Positions 34,124-47,131 of a stretch of 64,000 bases of DNA are shown one piece after another. The stretch's first letter is position 1. Each line of letters opens with the position of its first letter. The notes below the pieces were generated by a model. That model searched no databases, was not told the origin of the DNA, and saw only the letters and a list, made by a program, of their open reading frames with translations. The stretch lies in the NCBI RefSeq assembly GCF_030704535.1, contig NC_081815.1, positions 16,357,001 to 16,421,000 on the forward strand, in the 5' to 3' direction. The DNA is from Vitis vinifera (lineage: Eukaryota; Streptophyta; Magnoliopsida; Vitales; Vitaceae). The position numbers and the translations under genes were made by a program.

Positions 34124-34600
34124 GTTAGATTTTCCTAAATGGATCTAGAAATCTAGCTTATAATCTTCCATAAATTCTAGAAATAATGCTAGACTTTTTC
34201 AAATGGTTTAGAAATCTACCCCATAATATTTTGGGATTTTCGTTATTTTACCTTTTGATTGCCATTAACAGTCATAAATTATAGCATTGACTATGTGATG
34301 GGCAGAGTGAATATAAATAGAACCTTCATGGTTAGGTCCTTAAGCCTCCAATCTCTATTAAGACACATATACACCATCATTTTGAGATTGATTAAGGGTT
34401 TAAAAGCACCTCAATCTATCTAAATGTCAAATTTGATTTCTGGATTCCCAAACCATTAATGGTAGGAAGTATGTTTAATTCTTCATTTATTTCAACATTA
34501 ATATATACTATTAAGGTTTTGACCATGTTTAAATTGGTTTTGGTACTTGAAAGGTGAATCTCAATAATGGACGACACCTAAAGGGGTGGGTGAAAAGGTG
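34124..34600 (+). mobile_element. Remainder of the interrupted copia 3' LTR
   Basis: GTTAGATTTTCCTAAATGG continues the LTR cut at 21205. A TATA-like GAATATAAATAG stands near 34311, and a CTCCAATCTCTATTAAG leader-like stretch follows. The right end is not resolved: it lies somewhere before the next LTR start at 34648. Confidence 0.65.
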
Positions 34601-34876
34601 TTGTTGAACTATAAAAAAAATTTCCTAACAAAGATTACCTAACCTTATGTAGACCCTCCATTTTTGTTCTTCTAACACATGTCCTATTATGTGGTCATTT
34701 GGTACTTTGCAAACCCTAATGGTCCATTACTACTCATGTAGCTTATCTTTTATGAGCCACCTTGGAGACTCTGGTTGAGGGATTTACCTAACCCCATTGT
34801 GACCCTTGGCAACCTTGATTTAGACTTAGGCTTTTCCTTCCCTTTTAGGATAGCTTTTAAGTGAAATTTTAGGATA

Positions 34877-35350
34877 GCACACTTAGGCATGTTTAGGTCA
34901 TTTAGACAATGTCCTGATCACTTTTTAGGTCACTTAGGCACTGTCCTAAACACCCTAAGCCCACTTTGACACTCTTGGCTCATTAGGCACCACCTTAGGC
35001 CCATTTAGGTACACTTGGCCCATTAGGCACCACCTTAGGCCCACCTAGGTCACCTAGGCCTGCTTGCCCATTAGGCATCACATTAGGCCCACTTAGGCAC
35101 ATTTGGCCCATTAGGCACCACCTTAGGCCCATCTAGGTTCAATTAGGCCCACTTAGGCACTCTTGGCTCATTAGGCACCACTTTAGGCCTACCTAGGTTA
35201 CTTAGGTCCACTTAGGCACATTTGGCCCATTAGGCACCACCTTAGGCCCATTTAGGTTCAATTCGGCCCATTTAGGGCACAACTAGGCCCACTTAGGTTC
35301 ACCTAGGCACACTTGGTCCACTTAGATTCACCTAGGCACACTTGGCCTAC
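34877..35350 (+). repeat. Minisatellite of TTAGGC-rich units
   Basis: Degenerate tandem units of about 40-60 bases built on GGCCCATTAGGCACCACC, TTAGGCCCACTTAGG and similar. Unit order and length vary. The repeat is confined to the LTR of the old gypsy element. Confidence 0.9.
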
Positions 35351-35452
35351 CTTAAGTACATTTGGGTCACCTTGTAAGCATTCTTTGCCTAACTTGTATG
35401 CCTTACATAGTTCACATGATTTGCATTTTTAACACTTGCATGTGCTTGATTT

Positions 35453-35543
35453 CTTATTTATTTATTTATTTATTTAGTTATTTAGTTATTTATTTAATAT
35501 TATTTGTTTAGCTATTTGTTTACTTTTATTTATTTATTTATTT
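35453..35543. repeat. (TTTA)n microsatellite
   Basis: Interrupted TTTA/TTAG tetranucleotide repeats. Related ATT repeats follow at 35587-35613 and 35754-35779, and AAT repeats at 35926-35945. Confidence 0.85.
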
Positions 35544-36322
35544 TCAAAAAATTGCAAGTGATCAATTATCTTATCTCTTTTTGTTATGATTATTATTATT
35601 ATTATTATTACTATTAAATGTTTTTATTAATATGTACATAAACAAATTTTTAGTATGTTATTTTTTTTAAAGTGTTTTTAATATATTCTTGGTAAGTTCA
35701 GTTTTTTTTTTTTATAAAAAAAATGTATATTTTTTTATGCCAAATTGATAAGTTATTATTATTATTATTATTATTATTTTATTTTATTTTTTAAAGTTAA
35801 TATTTTTAATTTTTTTGAATTGTAATGTATATAAAATAGAAAACCACTTTCCAATAAAACACCACTTTCCGTTACAAAAGAAAAACGACTTTGTATATAA
35901 AAACCAAAATTCAAGTTTCCAAAATAATAATAATAATAATAATAACATGTTGCCATATTGAGGAGGGGTCTTCATTACTCACGGTTGCACCTATTTTTAA
36001 TGGGAAGATCACGCTACTTGGAAGAAAAAAGGAACCAGTTGCACCATTCTTGATACACAACATCACGCATCTGAGGGATAGCATGGAGCACTGTTGAAGA
36101 TTATTTTTTGGGACACTACCAAGACCCCACTCCACACAGTTGCATCTTAGCATTGAAAGTGCACACTTCCAGAAGCAGAGGGTTGCGTACTGCCAGAGGG
36201 TATGATCGCTTCTGCTAGGGATCTTTTAAAGTCCACCCATATCCTTTTAGAGCCACCTTGGCCTTGTAGGTTGAGCCTTAGATCCTTCCATTAGGATTCC
36301 CTTCTTACACATGGGTGCATCT

Positions 36323-36340
36323 GTGGGCCCTCAGAGCTGG
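36323..36340 (+). other. Degraded primer binding site
   Basis: TGGGCCCTCAGAGCTGG resembles the initiator-Met primer site TGGTATCAGAGC with several changes. It is followed by GTTAGTA, as in related elements. Confidence 0.5.
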
Positions 36341-36589
36341 GTTAGTAGTAATAGGTTTAGTTATCTTCATAGTAGTCTCTTATATATTTGATTAGAATTG
36401 AATATCAGTCTGAATACTTCCGGGTTACCTTCCTGCATAGTTGATAGACATTTATTGTAGAGTTTCCATTACACTATATCTTATCTAGTATTTCCACTAT
36501 TGTAGGAGTATTGATACATTCGATCTGGGTTTAGTTTTTTGGATCAAAGTTAGAAGTAGATTTATCAAAGTGTCGGACCAGTCAAATCA

Positions 36590-39500
36590 GACAGATATGG
36601 ATTCGCAGGTGGTTACAGTTGATTAGTTCGCTGCTACCATGGCTTTGATCCAGGAGGCCATAACTAGTCTTGGTCAGAGGATGGATAGGCAACAGGCCCA
36701 ACAAGTTCCAATTCAGGAGAGTGTGCAATATCATCCCGCTATTCTGCCACCTCTTTCGCCTAGTCAAACAGCTCCACAAGACACTCAGATACCACCACCT
36801 TCCCTACTTGGTTAGATAGTTCCACAACCTACACCATTTACTTTATAGAGTCAGACTAAGTTTTCCCTATCACTTGTCATGGTGGTTGTTCTGACCTGGG
36901 AGAATGCCCATGCACACATGGATAGGCTTGAGCAGAGGATAAGATAGTTGAGAATATCAAATGAAGGGATGGTATGGGATGATTTTGATGGACTACCAAT
37001 GGCTAGTATGCTGACCAAGTTCATGATGCCAGTAATCGAGCGATACACAGGGATTGGATGCCCTCACATTCATTTGAGACTATATAGTACTGTGATGAGG
37101 GCCCACGGTTTGGATGAGGCTCAGATGATTATGTTATCTCCCATGTCCTTAAGTGGGGCGGTCCAACGTTGGTTTACTTCTTTGGATGTGTCACGTCGTC
37201 GTACATGGGAGGATTTAGCCTAGGAGTTTCTACGACAGTTTGCATTTAACACTATCATAGATGTCTCACGGAGAGAGTTGGAGGCTTTGAGGCAGAGGCT
37301 CATTGAGACAGTGACATCATTCATATCTCGTTGGAGGGAGAAGATTACCTAGATCATTGATAGGCCATATGAGAGGGATCAGATCAGCATGATTATAAGA
37401 ACTTGTAGCCTCGATTTGCTAGGCATTTGATAGGATTCCTACACGTAGAATTTGGATCTTTAGTGCAGGCACTATATGGTATTGAGGAGGGTATTGCTAG
37501 AGGATTATGGCCTGAGTCTTCTCTGTCAAACTCGAATGGGAAGAAACCAGCTATTGGGCAGAGACTAGGGGACGTCAATGCCATCAGTGTAGCCAGACTG
37601 AGGCCACCTAGATATTATCAGACAATGGGCAAACTTCCGGAATTTATTACTCACCATCACCCATGTGCAGTATAGGTCACCTGTTTCTTCTAGACCTATG
37701 TCTCCCACATATCTACACCCAGCTCCACAACCAGTTTATGTTACTCAGGCCACACAGAGGCCACCCACCCATTATCCTCAGTCTAGGGCTTCGCCTGTAT
37801 AGAGACAAATGCGACAGTTTTCCTAATTGGGAATGCCTTTGAGTTGAGCTTTCTAGAAGCTCGTAGAGGGAGGATTGTTGATTGCATTGGCACTGAGACC
37901 ACCACCTCAGCCTATGCCACCTCAGTTCAAGATGAACCTTCACTGTGCTTACCATTAGGGTCCAAGACATGACACTGATCGCTGCTCTGCTCTGAGACAT
38001 GCTAGTAAGGACTTGATAGATCAGGGTCTGGTTAACTTAGGGTAACCAAGTGTGACCACGAACCATTTACCTTCTCACACCACACATTCAGTGCCTCCAC
38101 CTACTGGTGGTATTCATCACATGGATTTTGTTTAGGATGATGTCATACACATGTTGAGTTGGGATGATGGATTGCTTGAGATGATTGTTCCAAACAATGG
38201 CTATGAGATTGTAGGAGTTACATCAAATTTTTTTATCCTTGCACCATTCATTTTGATCTCGGATAGAGCACCATTACAGTTGATTCCTTCTACACCATCA
38301 GATGTCGGGCATGGGGACACGTTTGCTCCATTTATTCTATGGCCTGAGGATTTTGATGTACAGGTTATGACTCATAGTGGGAGGATAGCTCAGGCTGCAC
38401 CTCCAGTTACTAGACCATTTGGTGGTACGGACTCTCGCGATGAGGTCAAGAAGGAGGATGATGAGATCTTGAGACAGCTGTAGAACACCCAGGCTCGGAT
38501 ATCCATTTGAGTTTGTTTTCCACTTCTAGTACCCATAGAGATGCACTTATTCGATCCTTAAGTCAGATACGTGTTGAGACCTCTACTACTATAGAGGAAT
38601 TGATTCATATGATGACAGCTGATAGGGCTACCTGCATTGTGTTTTCTACTGATGATCTACCATGGGAAGGTTCTGACCATACTCGTCTTCTCTATATTTC
38701 AGTTGTTTGTTCAGGCCACAGACTCTCATCCGTCATATTGGACAATGGCTTTGCCCTGAATGTTTGTCCATTGGCCACCATTGTAGCCCTCGACTTTGCA
38801 CCCTCAGATTTTGGTCCCTCTACACAGACAGTGAGAGCTTAGGACAACACTCATAGGGGGGCACTTTGAGTATAGATTTGCTGATCGACCCAACCATATT
38901 CTCTATATTATTCCAGGTTTTGAGGATTCCTGCATCCTTTAGCATGCTTTTGGGCCAACCTTGGATTCACCAAGCTGGAGCTATTCCATCTACCCTTCAT
39001 CAGAAGGTGAAGTTTATCCATGATGGGTAGGTTATTACAGTACAGTCTACCAAAGACATGATTTCATCCTTTGAGCCAGTATTGTAGATCGGTCATAGTG
39101 ATGATGATTTTTTTCTTATAGGATTCACATTTGATGAGGTACAGACCCTTGAGATTCAGGATTTTTGCAGAGATTTCGTGGCCATGTCATTTGACCAACA
39201 GAAGTACCCTTATTCTTGATATGATGAGAGACATGTCGTTTCTACCTGGTTTTGGTTTAGGATGACGCCAACATGGATCTAGTGAGTTTGTGACCACTAT
39301 TGATCATGATACTTCTTTTAGACTTGGATTCACCCCTTTTGAGGATGATGTTTGTTATATGGCATGACTACGTAGGGACAAGGTGAGAGATCGATTGTCT
39401 GGCATCCCATTTGATTATCTTATTCACTCTTACACTTTCAGCTTGGCCAATTACTTTGTTAGGGGATCAGAGATTCAGCCTTGTGTTGAGGATGGTACAA

Positions 39501-40560
39501 TGGATGAGCTTCAGCATATGCTACATCAGATGCAGATGGGTGATGAGACCCTTGGCGTGTTAGCTTCTGTGACGATCGTTCTACCATCTTCGGATCGAGC
39601 CAACTTATTCTCCTTATGCTTCCCAAATGAGACTACTGATTATGGGGTAGTCATTGAGCCTACAGATATGATTGATGGAGTAGTTCCTCGTGATGAGTAT
39701 CGTGATGAGATGGACATGTTGAGTATTAGTCAATTCCTTGATGTAGTTCAGCGCGAGCCTTTCTCCCCATTGGAGCTTTTTTGGAGTATCTGTCATCGAG
39801 ATTTCCGAAGAGGATCAGACTGTTCCTGCTCATGAGCTTCCTATTTTTGTTGTTCCTACTATTGACATGTATAAGGGCACTATTGCCCCAATTGAGGGAG
39901 CGTTGGCCTCTATGGACCCACCTCTTTCATTTGACATTCTATCGGGATTTGTCACCTGTTTTGACTATGTTTCTGATGATTCAGTTATGGATTTGAGCAT
40001 TTACGAGTATTCATCTATCTCTTGTGATGATGTTTTGTTACTTGCACCTTATTCACCCACTTCATAGAGATTTGATATAAATGATGAAATTGCATAACCC
40101 GATTCAGATAGAGACTCTTTTGAACATGATTCTGATCCCATAGATAAGAGAGTTTCACCTGCAATAGGGGATATTGAGACTGTTGATTTTGGCACAGATG
40201 ATCAGCCTAGAGAGTTGAAGATTGCTTTACCCCTATCCACATATGAGAGGGATAAACTTATTCATTTACCCAAGTCATACTTGGATGTCTTTGCATGGTC
40301 ATATGAGGACATGTCAGGCCTTGATCCCTCTATAGTTCAACATCATCTATCCATCCTACCACATGCCAAACTAGTTAAGCAGAAATTGAGGCGATGACAC
40401 CCATGTTGGAGTCTGTAGGTGAAAGAGGAGATTCATAAACAACTCAGTGTTGGATTTATATCAACGGTTGAGTATCCAAAGTGGTTGGCTAACGTCGTCC
40501 ATGTTCCCAAAAAAGATGACAAAGTTAGAGTTTATGTTGACTTCAGAGACCTTAATAAAG
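36590..40560 (+). pseudogene. Decayed Ty3/gypsy gag, protease and partial RT
   Basis: A gag start is visible at about 36597 (MDSQVVTVD*FAATMALIQEA). A Gag domain follows at 36948-37400: MVWDDFDGLP, FMMPVIERYTGIGCPHIHLRL, MSLSGAVQRWFTSLD, WEDLA*EFLRQF, ELEALRQ and FISRWREK. The protease region at 38507-38842 contains SGHRLSSVILDNGFALNVCP, a degraded active-site loop. A linker leads to the N-terminal part of reverse transcriptase at 40220-40560 (FAWSYEDMSGLDPSIV, KQLSVGFISTVEYPKWLANVV, VYVDFRDLNK). More than a dozen stops and several frameshifts show great age. The frame breaks off in RT near 40560, where a minus-strand copia remnant begins. Catalytic RT residues, RNase H, integrase and the 3' LTR are missing. 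Confidence 0.85.
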
Positions 40561-40740
40561 AAGAAATGAGAAAAATATTGGAAATGCTAAAAGAAAAATA
40601 GAATTTTAAGAAAGAAAAATATTGAATGAATATTTCATTAGAGGTCTCTCTTTTTATAGGTAATCACAAAGAGATTTACATTAATGTGGATGATCATCCA
40701 AAAGGTTCCATGATCCAATAAATTCTCATATTATATAACA
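40555..40740 (-). mobile_element. 3' LTR of minus-strand copia remnant
   Basis: On the minus strand the LTR starts TGTTATATAATATGAG at 40740, directly after a G-rich polypurine tract (TTGAGGGGGGTGAG; 40741-40754 on the + strand). It is a short LTR of about 175-185 bp. Its far end, near 40555-40567, is also the break with the gypsy RT fragment. Confidence 0.7.
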
Positions 40741-40754
40741 CTCACCCCCCTCAA

Positions 40755-42560
40755 ATGATTATAAGAATATGCTTTACTAAAACCTTACTAAGAAAAACAT
40801 AATGGGAAAAACCTTAGTGAAGAAAAAATAGTACAATATCATTTAAATACTTTGATCATTTAAAATTTCCTCGTTAAAAATCTTACCATTAAAACCCATT
40901 AGGAAATAACTTAGACGAAGGAAAAAATAGTGTAGTATATTTATATCAATATTCTCCCACCCTTCTCCTCCTTCCCGCCCCCCGCCCATCTGCCCCTTCA
41001 TTTAGATATGATTATGCTTTCTTTAACACTTAAACTAGTAAATCTTTCAATGTCCCATTCTCATATTGTATCTTAACATTTTCAATTTAGTCAATGACAA
41101 TGCTTTTGTGAATAGATTTGATAGATTATCACATGAATAGATGTTCATTGAATATCAATTTCACCATTCTCCTAGAGCTTGTGAGTATAGAAGAATTTGG
41201 GGGAGATATGCTTAGTTCTATCACATTTTATATCCACCTTTAATTTATGTAATACAAATAACATTATCTTCATGTAACTTGGTAGCATTATCTTTGATGG
41301 GGGTAGTCCACATGATTTCCAAATATGTTGGATCATTGACCTTAGTCATACATGTTCATGACTTGCTTCATGAATTGAGAGTATTTTTGAATGATTTGAA
41401 AAGAAGACCATCATTATTGTTTGATTGAACTTCATGATATTGTCGTACCATCATAAATAAATACAAATCTCATTTGAGATGGAGTTTTATGGGGATCCAA
41501 AAGATAGCTAGCATCCGCATATCCAAATAACTAAGATTTTAATCATTTCAAATAAAATAATCTCGTAATGGTTGTTCCACGAAGATATCGTAGTACATGT
41601 TTGACTCTATTTCAATGTCTTCGAGTTAGTGCATAACTATATCTTACAAGCAAGCTAATAGAGAATGCAATGTCTAGTCGTGTATAATTTGCAAAATACA
41701 TCAATGCACTAATAGCATTGAAATACAATACTTATAGACCAAGTAGTTCTTCATTATTTTCTTTAGGATGGAAAGGATCCTTTTTCATTTTAAGTGAATG
41801 AACTATCATCAGAGAACTTAATGGATGTAATTGGTCTATACAAAAGTGCTTCAAAACTTTCTTTATATATGTTGAAAGTGATTTCGAAAGTATTCCATCT
41901 ATAAGCCATAATTCATTTTACATAATTTTATTATAACAAAATGTGAAAATAAAGATTGTATATCTTCAAACTATAAAATATTCTTCACATAACTTCTAGT
42001 TATATGAATTTCATAAAATTGTAAAAGAAGATATAGCAGTTCTCAAAAGAACAAAAATGCATAAACCAAATTTAATTAACAATAAAAGAAATCTCTTGGA
42101 TAATGTTCAATTTTTTATTTTTTATTTTTGCTGAAATCTCTAACTAATATGAACATTGTTAATATCTTCATATTCATAACTTCTTGTTATGAATAATGAT
42201 AATAATATACAACTTCTTATTATGTACAATAACATAATAGTTTTATATCACTTTTGATTTTTTTTTTTAGAACTTCTAGTTATGAATAATGATGATAATT
42301 ACATAACTTTTAACTATGTATAAACACAATATTTTTTCACATAACTTTTGGTTATATGATTTTTAACATTTATCTTATATAGCTTCAAAATATTATTAAT
42401 TAAAATTTAGGTAATCAAGTAATGTAAGGGAATACATAATTATAATGATTACATAAAAGAAAACTATATTATGACATACCCTCTCATAAGGTTTGATATA
42501 GAAGTCTTAAAAAAAATTGAATGATGTTTTAGCTATTCCTTAGAGTCTCATGCTGAAAAC
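40755..42560 (-). pseudogene. Ty1/copia RT C-terminus and RNase H remnant (minus strand)
   Basis: Minus-strand translation gives, from right to left, LSTYIKKVLKHFCID (about 41850), a segment ending ALMYFANYTRLDIAFSISLL (about 41640-41710), KHVLRYLRGTT (about 41590), FGYADASYLLDPHKTPSQM (about 41480-41530) and IHEASHEHV*LRSMIQHIW (about 41330). These are the conserved C-terminal copia RT and RNase H blocks. Stops are frequent. Gag, integrase and the RT core are absent. From about 41950 to 42560 the sequence is AT-rich with no readable protein. Confidence 0.75.
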
Positions 42561-42680
42561 ACGTAAAATAAAAGAATAAGAAGTAACAATAGAAGAGAAT
42601 AGATGAGAATGTTCAAAGAAAAATAGAATTCTAAGAAAGAAAATTGAAAGAATATTTTATTAGAGATTTCTCAATACTTG
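42560..42680 (-). mobile_element. Partial 5' LTR of minus-strand copia remnant
   Basis: AAAGAAAAATAGAATTCTAAG and what follows at 42614-42680 match the left LTR at 40589-40655. A CTCATGCTGAAAACACG stretch near 42548 is like the primer-site region of this copia type. The outer end is cut, and group B unit sequence begins at about 42700. Confidence 0.55.
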
Positions 42681-45181
42681 CTTTTTTTTTTTTTTTTTCC
42701 AAAACTAAAAATAAAAAGTACACTTAAAAAATAAAACATCATAAAATTTAAATCTTGGTTTAAAATGTATCACTCCTCTATACTTATCTTCTTTTCTTTC
42801 TCATATTTTGTCTTAATTTTTTTTATTTATCATGAACACATTATCTTAATTTTACTTCTCCAAATAAATTTAAATGCTTAATTTTTTTTAATTTATTTTT
42901 CATGAATTTATTATCTTCATTTTAATTCTTTAAATTATTTTGAAGGTTTAATTCTTTCTCTTTTATTATTAATTGTTTTTAGCTCAACTTTTTAATGATA
43001 ATATTTTTAATTTTCTTTTAATGTTTAATGTCTTTTTATTTTAAAGAACATAATTATTTTGTTCTTCTGTGTTCTTCTGTTCATTTTAATGAGTTCAATT
43101 TTTGATGGAAAAAGATAAGAAAATGGGATATTTCAACAAGCAATGTTAGTTAGGTGTTAAGGATCAAGAAGGATTTTTTTTTTATTTTTTTTTATTTTTT
43201 TTTACTTGAGGGGGTCCGAACCAGAGTTTTATTAATTAAAAGAACTATCCTTAGATATCCTCAACAAGGCAACTTGTCTACATTCCAACACATCTTCTGA
43301 CTTCGAAAAGTTTCAACCCATTTGTCAACATGGTTACATGTTGGCATGAAGTTTCTGTTTGGTCCATTGCATATGACAAAAGGATCAAAAACCACTTTAT
43401 CCAACAAGCTATTTATGAATCATATTTATCCTTTCATGAATATTTGTCAACAAGCTATTTACATTTCCTCGAAGGCCGCGACCCCTGCAAATCACAAAGA
43501 TAAAGTTTTCCTTACAATGCCTCATCAATGAAGTGTTTTTTTCTAACTGTTGTTTCTCTTTGGAATTCTTTTATCTTATCTATGAAACTCTAATTAGGGT
43601 TTGAAGTGAAAATTACACTAATTTAAAAATAAATAAATAAATAGACCTATTTGGCATAGAGAATATGCACAAATAGAATGCTAATTATTACAGTGGGAAT
43701 TTGATGTTTATCCTTGGGGATAGAAACATATCAATGGATCATAGAATCAAAGTGGGTTGGTAACTCAAGGAATAAATATGTAATCTAAATGGTTGATAAC
43801 AATTTCTAATTAGATTATGGATATCCGTTCATGAGTAATATTATGTAATGATATATAATAGGTCATTGACTAGAGTTTTTGTTTATTGCTTCATTGTAAT
43901 TATTATAGAAGATTAGAGTGTAATGAATTTTCTTTAATGGAGAAAAGATTAAAAATATAGTTTTTGGAAATATTCTATGGAAGCCAATCTTATTCTATGG
44001 GTAATAATAGTCACTATTCGAGCTATTCAACTAGCGTATGTAATTATTTGATTGAGTAATTAGAAGATTAGGGCACACCATGTGGTCTTGGGTGTATCAT
44101 AAGAGTCGGGGCTAGCTAAGGCTAGGTCATTAAGCTTATCGTGGTCTTTTCCCTTACCCTAACCTCTACATAAAGCACCCTTACGTTTATATCAGAGGGA
44201 ACTTCTAAGAGAAGCATTAAGGAGCCGCCACCTTCTTCCATTCCTTTCTCCCATTCTCTTTTATAAAATTGACATACAGGTGGATAGCATTTAGGCAAAA
44301 ACTTATCCTTGATGATTGAGGCAAAATTGTGGAGGATTAATCCTACATCAACTAAAGCAAAGAGATACGTGGATTCAAATCTAGGTGTGTTTTTAATTAA
44401 AAAAAAACCCTGGCTTATGGCATGCAAATTTTTTACTTGTCCTCTGCATTTTATCATTCAAAATCAACATCCTCAGCCAAGCCTAAGGTTCTTCAAATTA
44501 GAAGAAAATGAAGTAAGGATGCATTATCTCCAATGTTAGGACCTTTCCTGTACCCAACAGGCCTTTTAGGCGCTGACTCTGAAAAGTTCCAACCCCATTT
44601 GTCAACATGGTTACATGATTCCAAGTTTCTTTGGCCAAAAACCTCTTTCTAGAGGACCGCATTTGCAAATGACATGCATTAACATTTATTCTTTTCCTCA
44701 AAGAACGCCTGCCCACACCCTTTCACCAGTAAAACAGTTCTTTTCTCAACCTTTTATTTTTGTTAATTTCCTTTACCATATCTAAATAATTGTATTAATC
44801 AATGATTCAGGTGAAATTAGATACAAAATTTTAAACAAATAGACCTAATTAGCATGGAGAAGGCCGTCCATGGACAGAGGCAGATAAAACACCAGTCTCA
44901 TCTCTTATTAATTTATGCCTTGACCCTAGAAGAAAACAAGGTCTTATTATTGATTTATAAATCTTAGACAAGTTATCCGTATTGGCATATGTAAAGGATT
45001 CTAAGCTTCACTAATCTCTGTCAGAAGCATATGAAATTCTATTCCAATATTCTGAAGTCTAGCATTAATTCAACCAACCAGTTGGTGCCTTTACACGATA
45101 CCAAGGGGTGCATATGTCTGTGCCAACCCAGATTGAGAATAATGAGAATCCCAACTCTCTCCTGCCTCACACTGGTATGCT

Positions 45182-45190
45182 TATATAAAT
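45182..45190 (+). promoter_or_regulatory. TATA box of MIR169-B2
   Basis: TATATAAAT lies 157 bases before the mature arm, followed by GCCAACAATG as in unit B3. Confidence 0.55.
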
Positions 45191-45312
45191 GCCAACAATG
45201 GTACAAAGATCCATCAGCAGCCAGCTCCTGCACATCTTATAGGGGTGGAAAATCCATAAGTTAAAAGAAAATTATTGGCTTCCATGATTGGTGATCTGTG
45301 TCTAAGAGTTTT

Positions 45313-45440
45313 GCATGAAGAGGTAGAGAGGGTGGAATTGAGCCAAGGATGGCTTGCCGTCCTTTGTCACTATTTGAGGCATTAACTGGTCACGCACGGA
45401 GGGTTATCCTTGACTCCTTTAGCTCCTCTTCCTCTCATGC
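45313..45440 (+). ncRNA. MIR169: miR169 precursor, TGAGCC type (copy B2)
   Basis: The mature arm at 45339-45359 starts TGAGCCAAGGATGGCTTGCC. The opposite arm at about 45398-45417 reads GGAGGGTTATCCTTGACTCC. Pairing covers 18 of 21 positions including four GU pairs, with mismatches at positions 1, 5 and 18. The outer stem GAGGTAGAGAGGGTGGAATT pairs with CCTTTAGCTCCTCTTCCTCTC. The sequence matches a grapevine miR169 variant as I remember it. It is the only group B copy in the window with a clean GCCG 3' end, a TATA box and a good stem, so it is the best functional candidate of group B together with B3. Confidence 0.9.
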
Positions 45441-46686
45441 GAACCTCTGTAGACCTATATACTAGGGGAAATTCCCCAACAAGAGGGTTTGAATGAATAG
45501 TTTTATTTCCATCTTTCCCCTGCTCCTTTGGTTCATTGATGAAGCTCTTCACCACATACGAGCATGAAGACAGTTTCCTTTCGTTCGTCTCATATTTCTT
45601 GTCTTCTAACAAAATCTAAGCTTGATACATACTTAATTTTGATGCTTATGTGCAAGTGCAATGCAGGTTCTTTCTTAAGCAGAACCATCATTTTGGAAAG
45701 GCATACTTCCAAAGATCCGAGTCTGCACAAGACAAATGCACGCTCTCAGTAATAACTATACTCTTTATAGAGTGATCTTTGTCAAAGAATTGTGTTAGAA
45801 GGCATCACTAGATTCTTTATAAGGAAAGCAATAAGCTCTCCTTGACCTCGAAGTCATACGGAACTAGAAAGGAAGAAAAAGTTCGGAGTTTCAGCCCATT
45901 GAAAATCATAATTAGCATGTATAAACTGTGCCATTGTAAACTAACCTTTGAAAATGTGAGGATCAGAAAATGTCGACTAAGTATCTAAAGGATTCTGTTT
46001 ACTAGCTAGTAAAGAAAATTAAATTGTTTAATTGGATCAAAGCTAAAGAAAATCTCTTTATATGAATATTTGGTGTCGTTGATTCTATTTAATTGGATAT
46101 TTTACACAGCATTTGGTCAGGTTGACAGCATAAATGGATGAGAGACATCAGTACCATACTCATATCGATTAACAAAATCAGAAGGAAATGATCAAAGTCG
46201 ATATTCTCATTAAAATTTTGCATGCATGATAGACAGATATGATACTAGCATAAAAATGGAATCTAAGCCATGGGCTCATCCGAGTCCAACATCTCTTAGC
46301 ATAACGTGAAGTAAATCCAAACCCTAGAAATGATGAGCTTTCTAGGCGAGTGATGCATTTCTTTTACTTCTATATAAGCTCATCTATAAGGAGCAGTGAC
46401 TGCAAGTCCACCACTATCAAATTCAACGCACCCATATAACAGAATCAATAAGTTGTGGACAGCATAGAGCATTCCTTTCCTTGGCAATACAACGACTAGA
46501 ACATACCAGAGTGCTAGAAGAAGTAGGCCACTGTTATTTTCTTGATCATGCAGCCAGTAGTCATGATAGTGAAAAAGAGATTACCGTCATCTAGTTCATG
46601 CAACCACTACTTGGCCATAATACAAAATTCAGTGTCTTGACACTCAACTGCGTTAATATAAAAGAATTTTCCATATAAAATATATA

Positions 46687-47016
46687 GGTTATGTTTGGTT
46701 ATCGGAGAGTACTAGGGAAAGAAAAAAAAATTGTTAAGAAAAATTATTTTCTTATATTTGGTTTTATTGCAAAAAAATACAAAAAAAAGGATTAAATATA
46801 ATTAAAATATTTTAAAAAATGTGTTTATTTTTAAATTATTTAATCCATATATAAAAGAATTAAATCTATGAAAAAAATTTAAAGTAATATATAAAAATAA
46901 TTTATTGACTTTAAATTTATTTTTTATTTCCTTCATTTTTTTTCTTTCCCCTACTTTTTCTCTTTATTTTATTTTCTTCACATTTTTCTTTAAACTTTTT
47001 GGAACCAAATATAGTC
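46687..47016. mobile_element. MITE of about 330 bp, hAT-like
   Basis: The left end is GGTTATGTTTGGTTATCGG. The right end on the opposite strand is GACTATATTTGGTTCCAAA, an imperfect terminal inverted repeat centred on TTTGGTT. The interior is AT-rich and non-coding. Unit B3 lacks it: CCATATAAAA is joined directly to ATTATAAGGTTTTC at 53156-53176. Confidence 0.75.
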
Positions 47017-47131
47017 ATAAGGTTTTCTGTAGTATGAAAGATTGAAAAGAAATAGATACTATCATGGTGGAAAATATTTTTTTTCTTTCATAAATTCTTC
47101 TTTCTCTTCCATCCATTAGTCTTGTAAAAAT

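Larger units (their letters stand above)
34648..36322 (+). mobile_element. LTR of an old Ty3/gypsy element, with minisatellite
   Basis: It starts TGTAGACCCTCCATTTTTG, a plant gypsy LTR-like beginning, and ends just before a degraded primer site at 36323. The LTR has swallowed or generated a minisatellite (34877-35350) and several simple repeats. It is followed by gag, in agreement with a 5' LTR. No matching 3' LTR is in the window. Confidence 0.6.

Noticed and set aside
34877-35350. Interstitial telomeric repeat, because of many TTAGGC words
   Set aside because: Plant telomeres are TTTAGGG. The units here are 40-60 bases long with other sequence between, so the resemblance is accidental.
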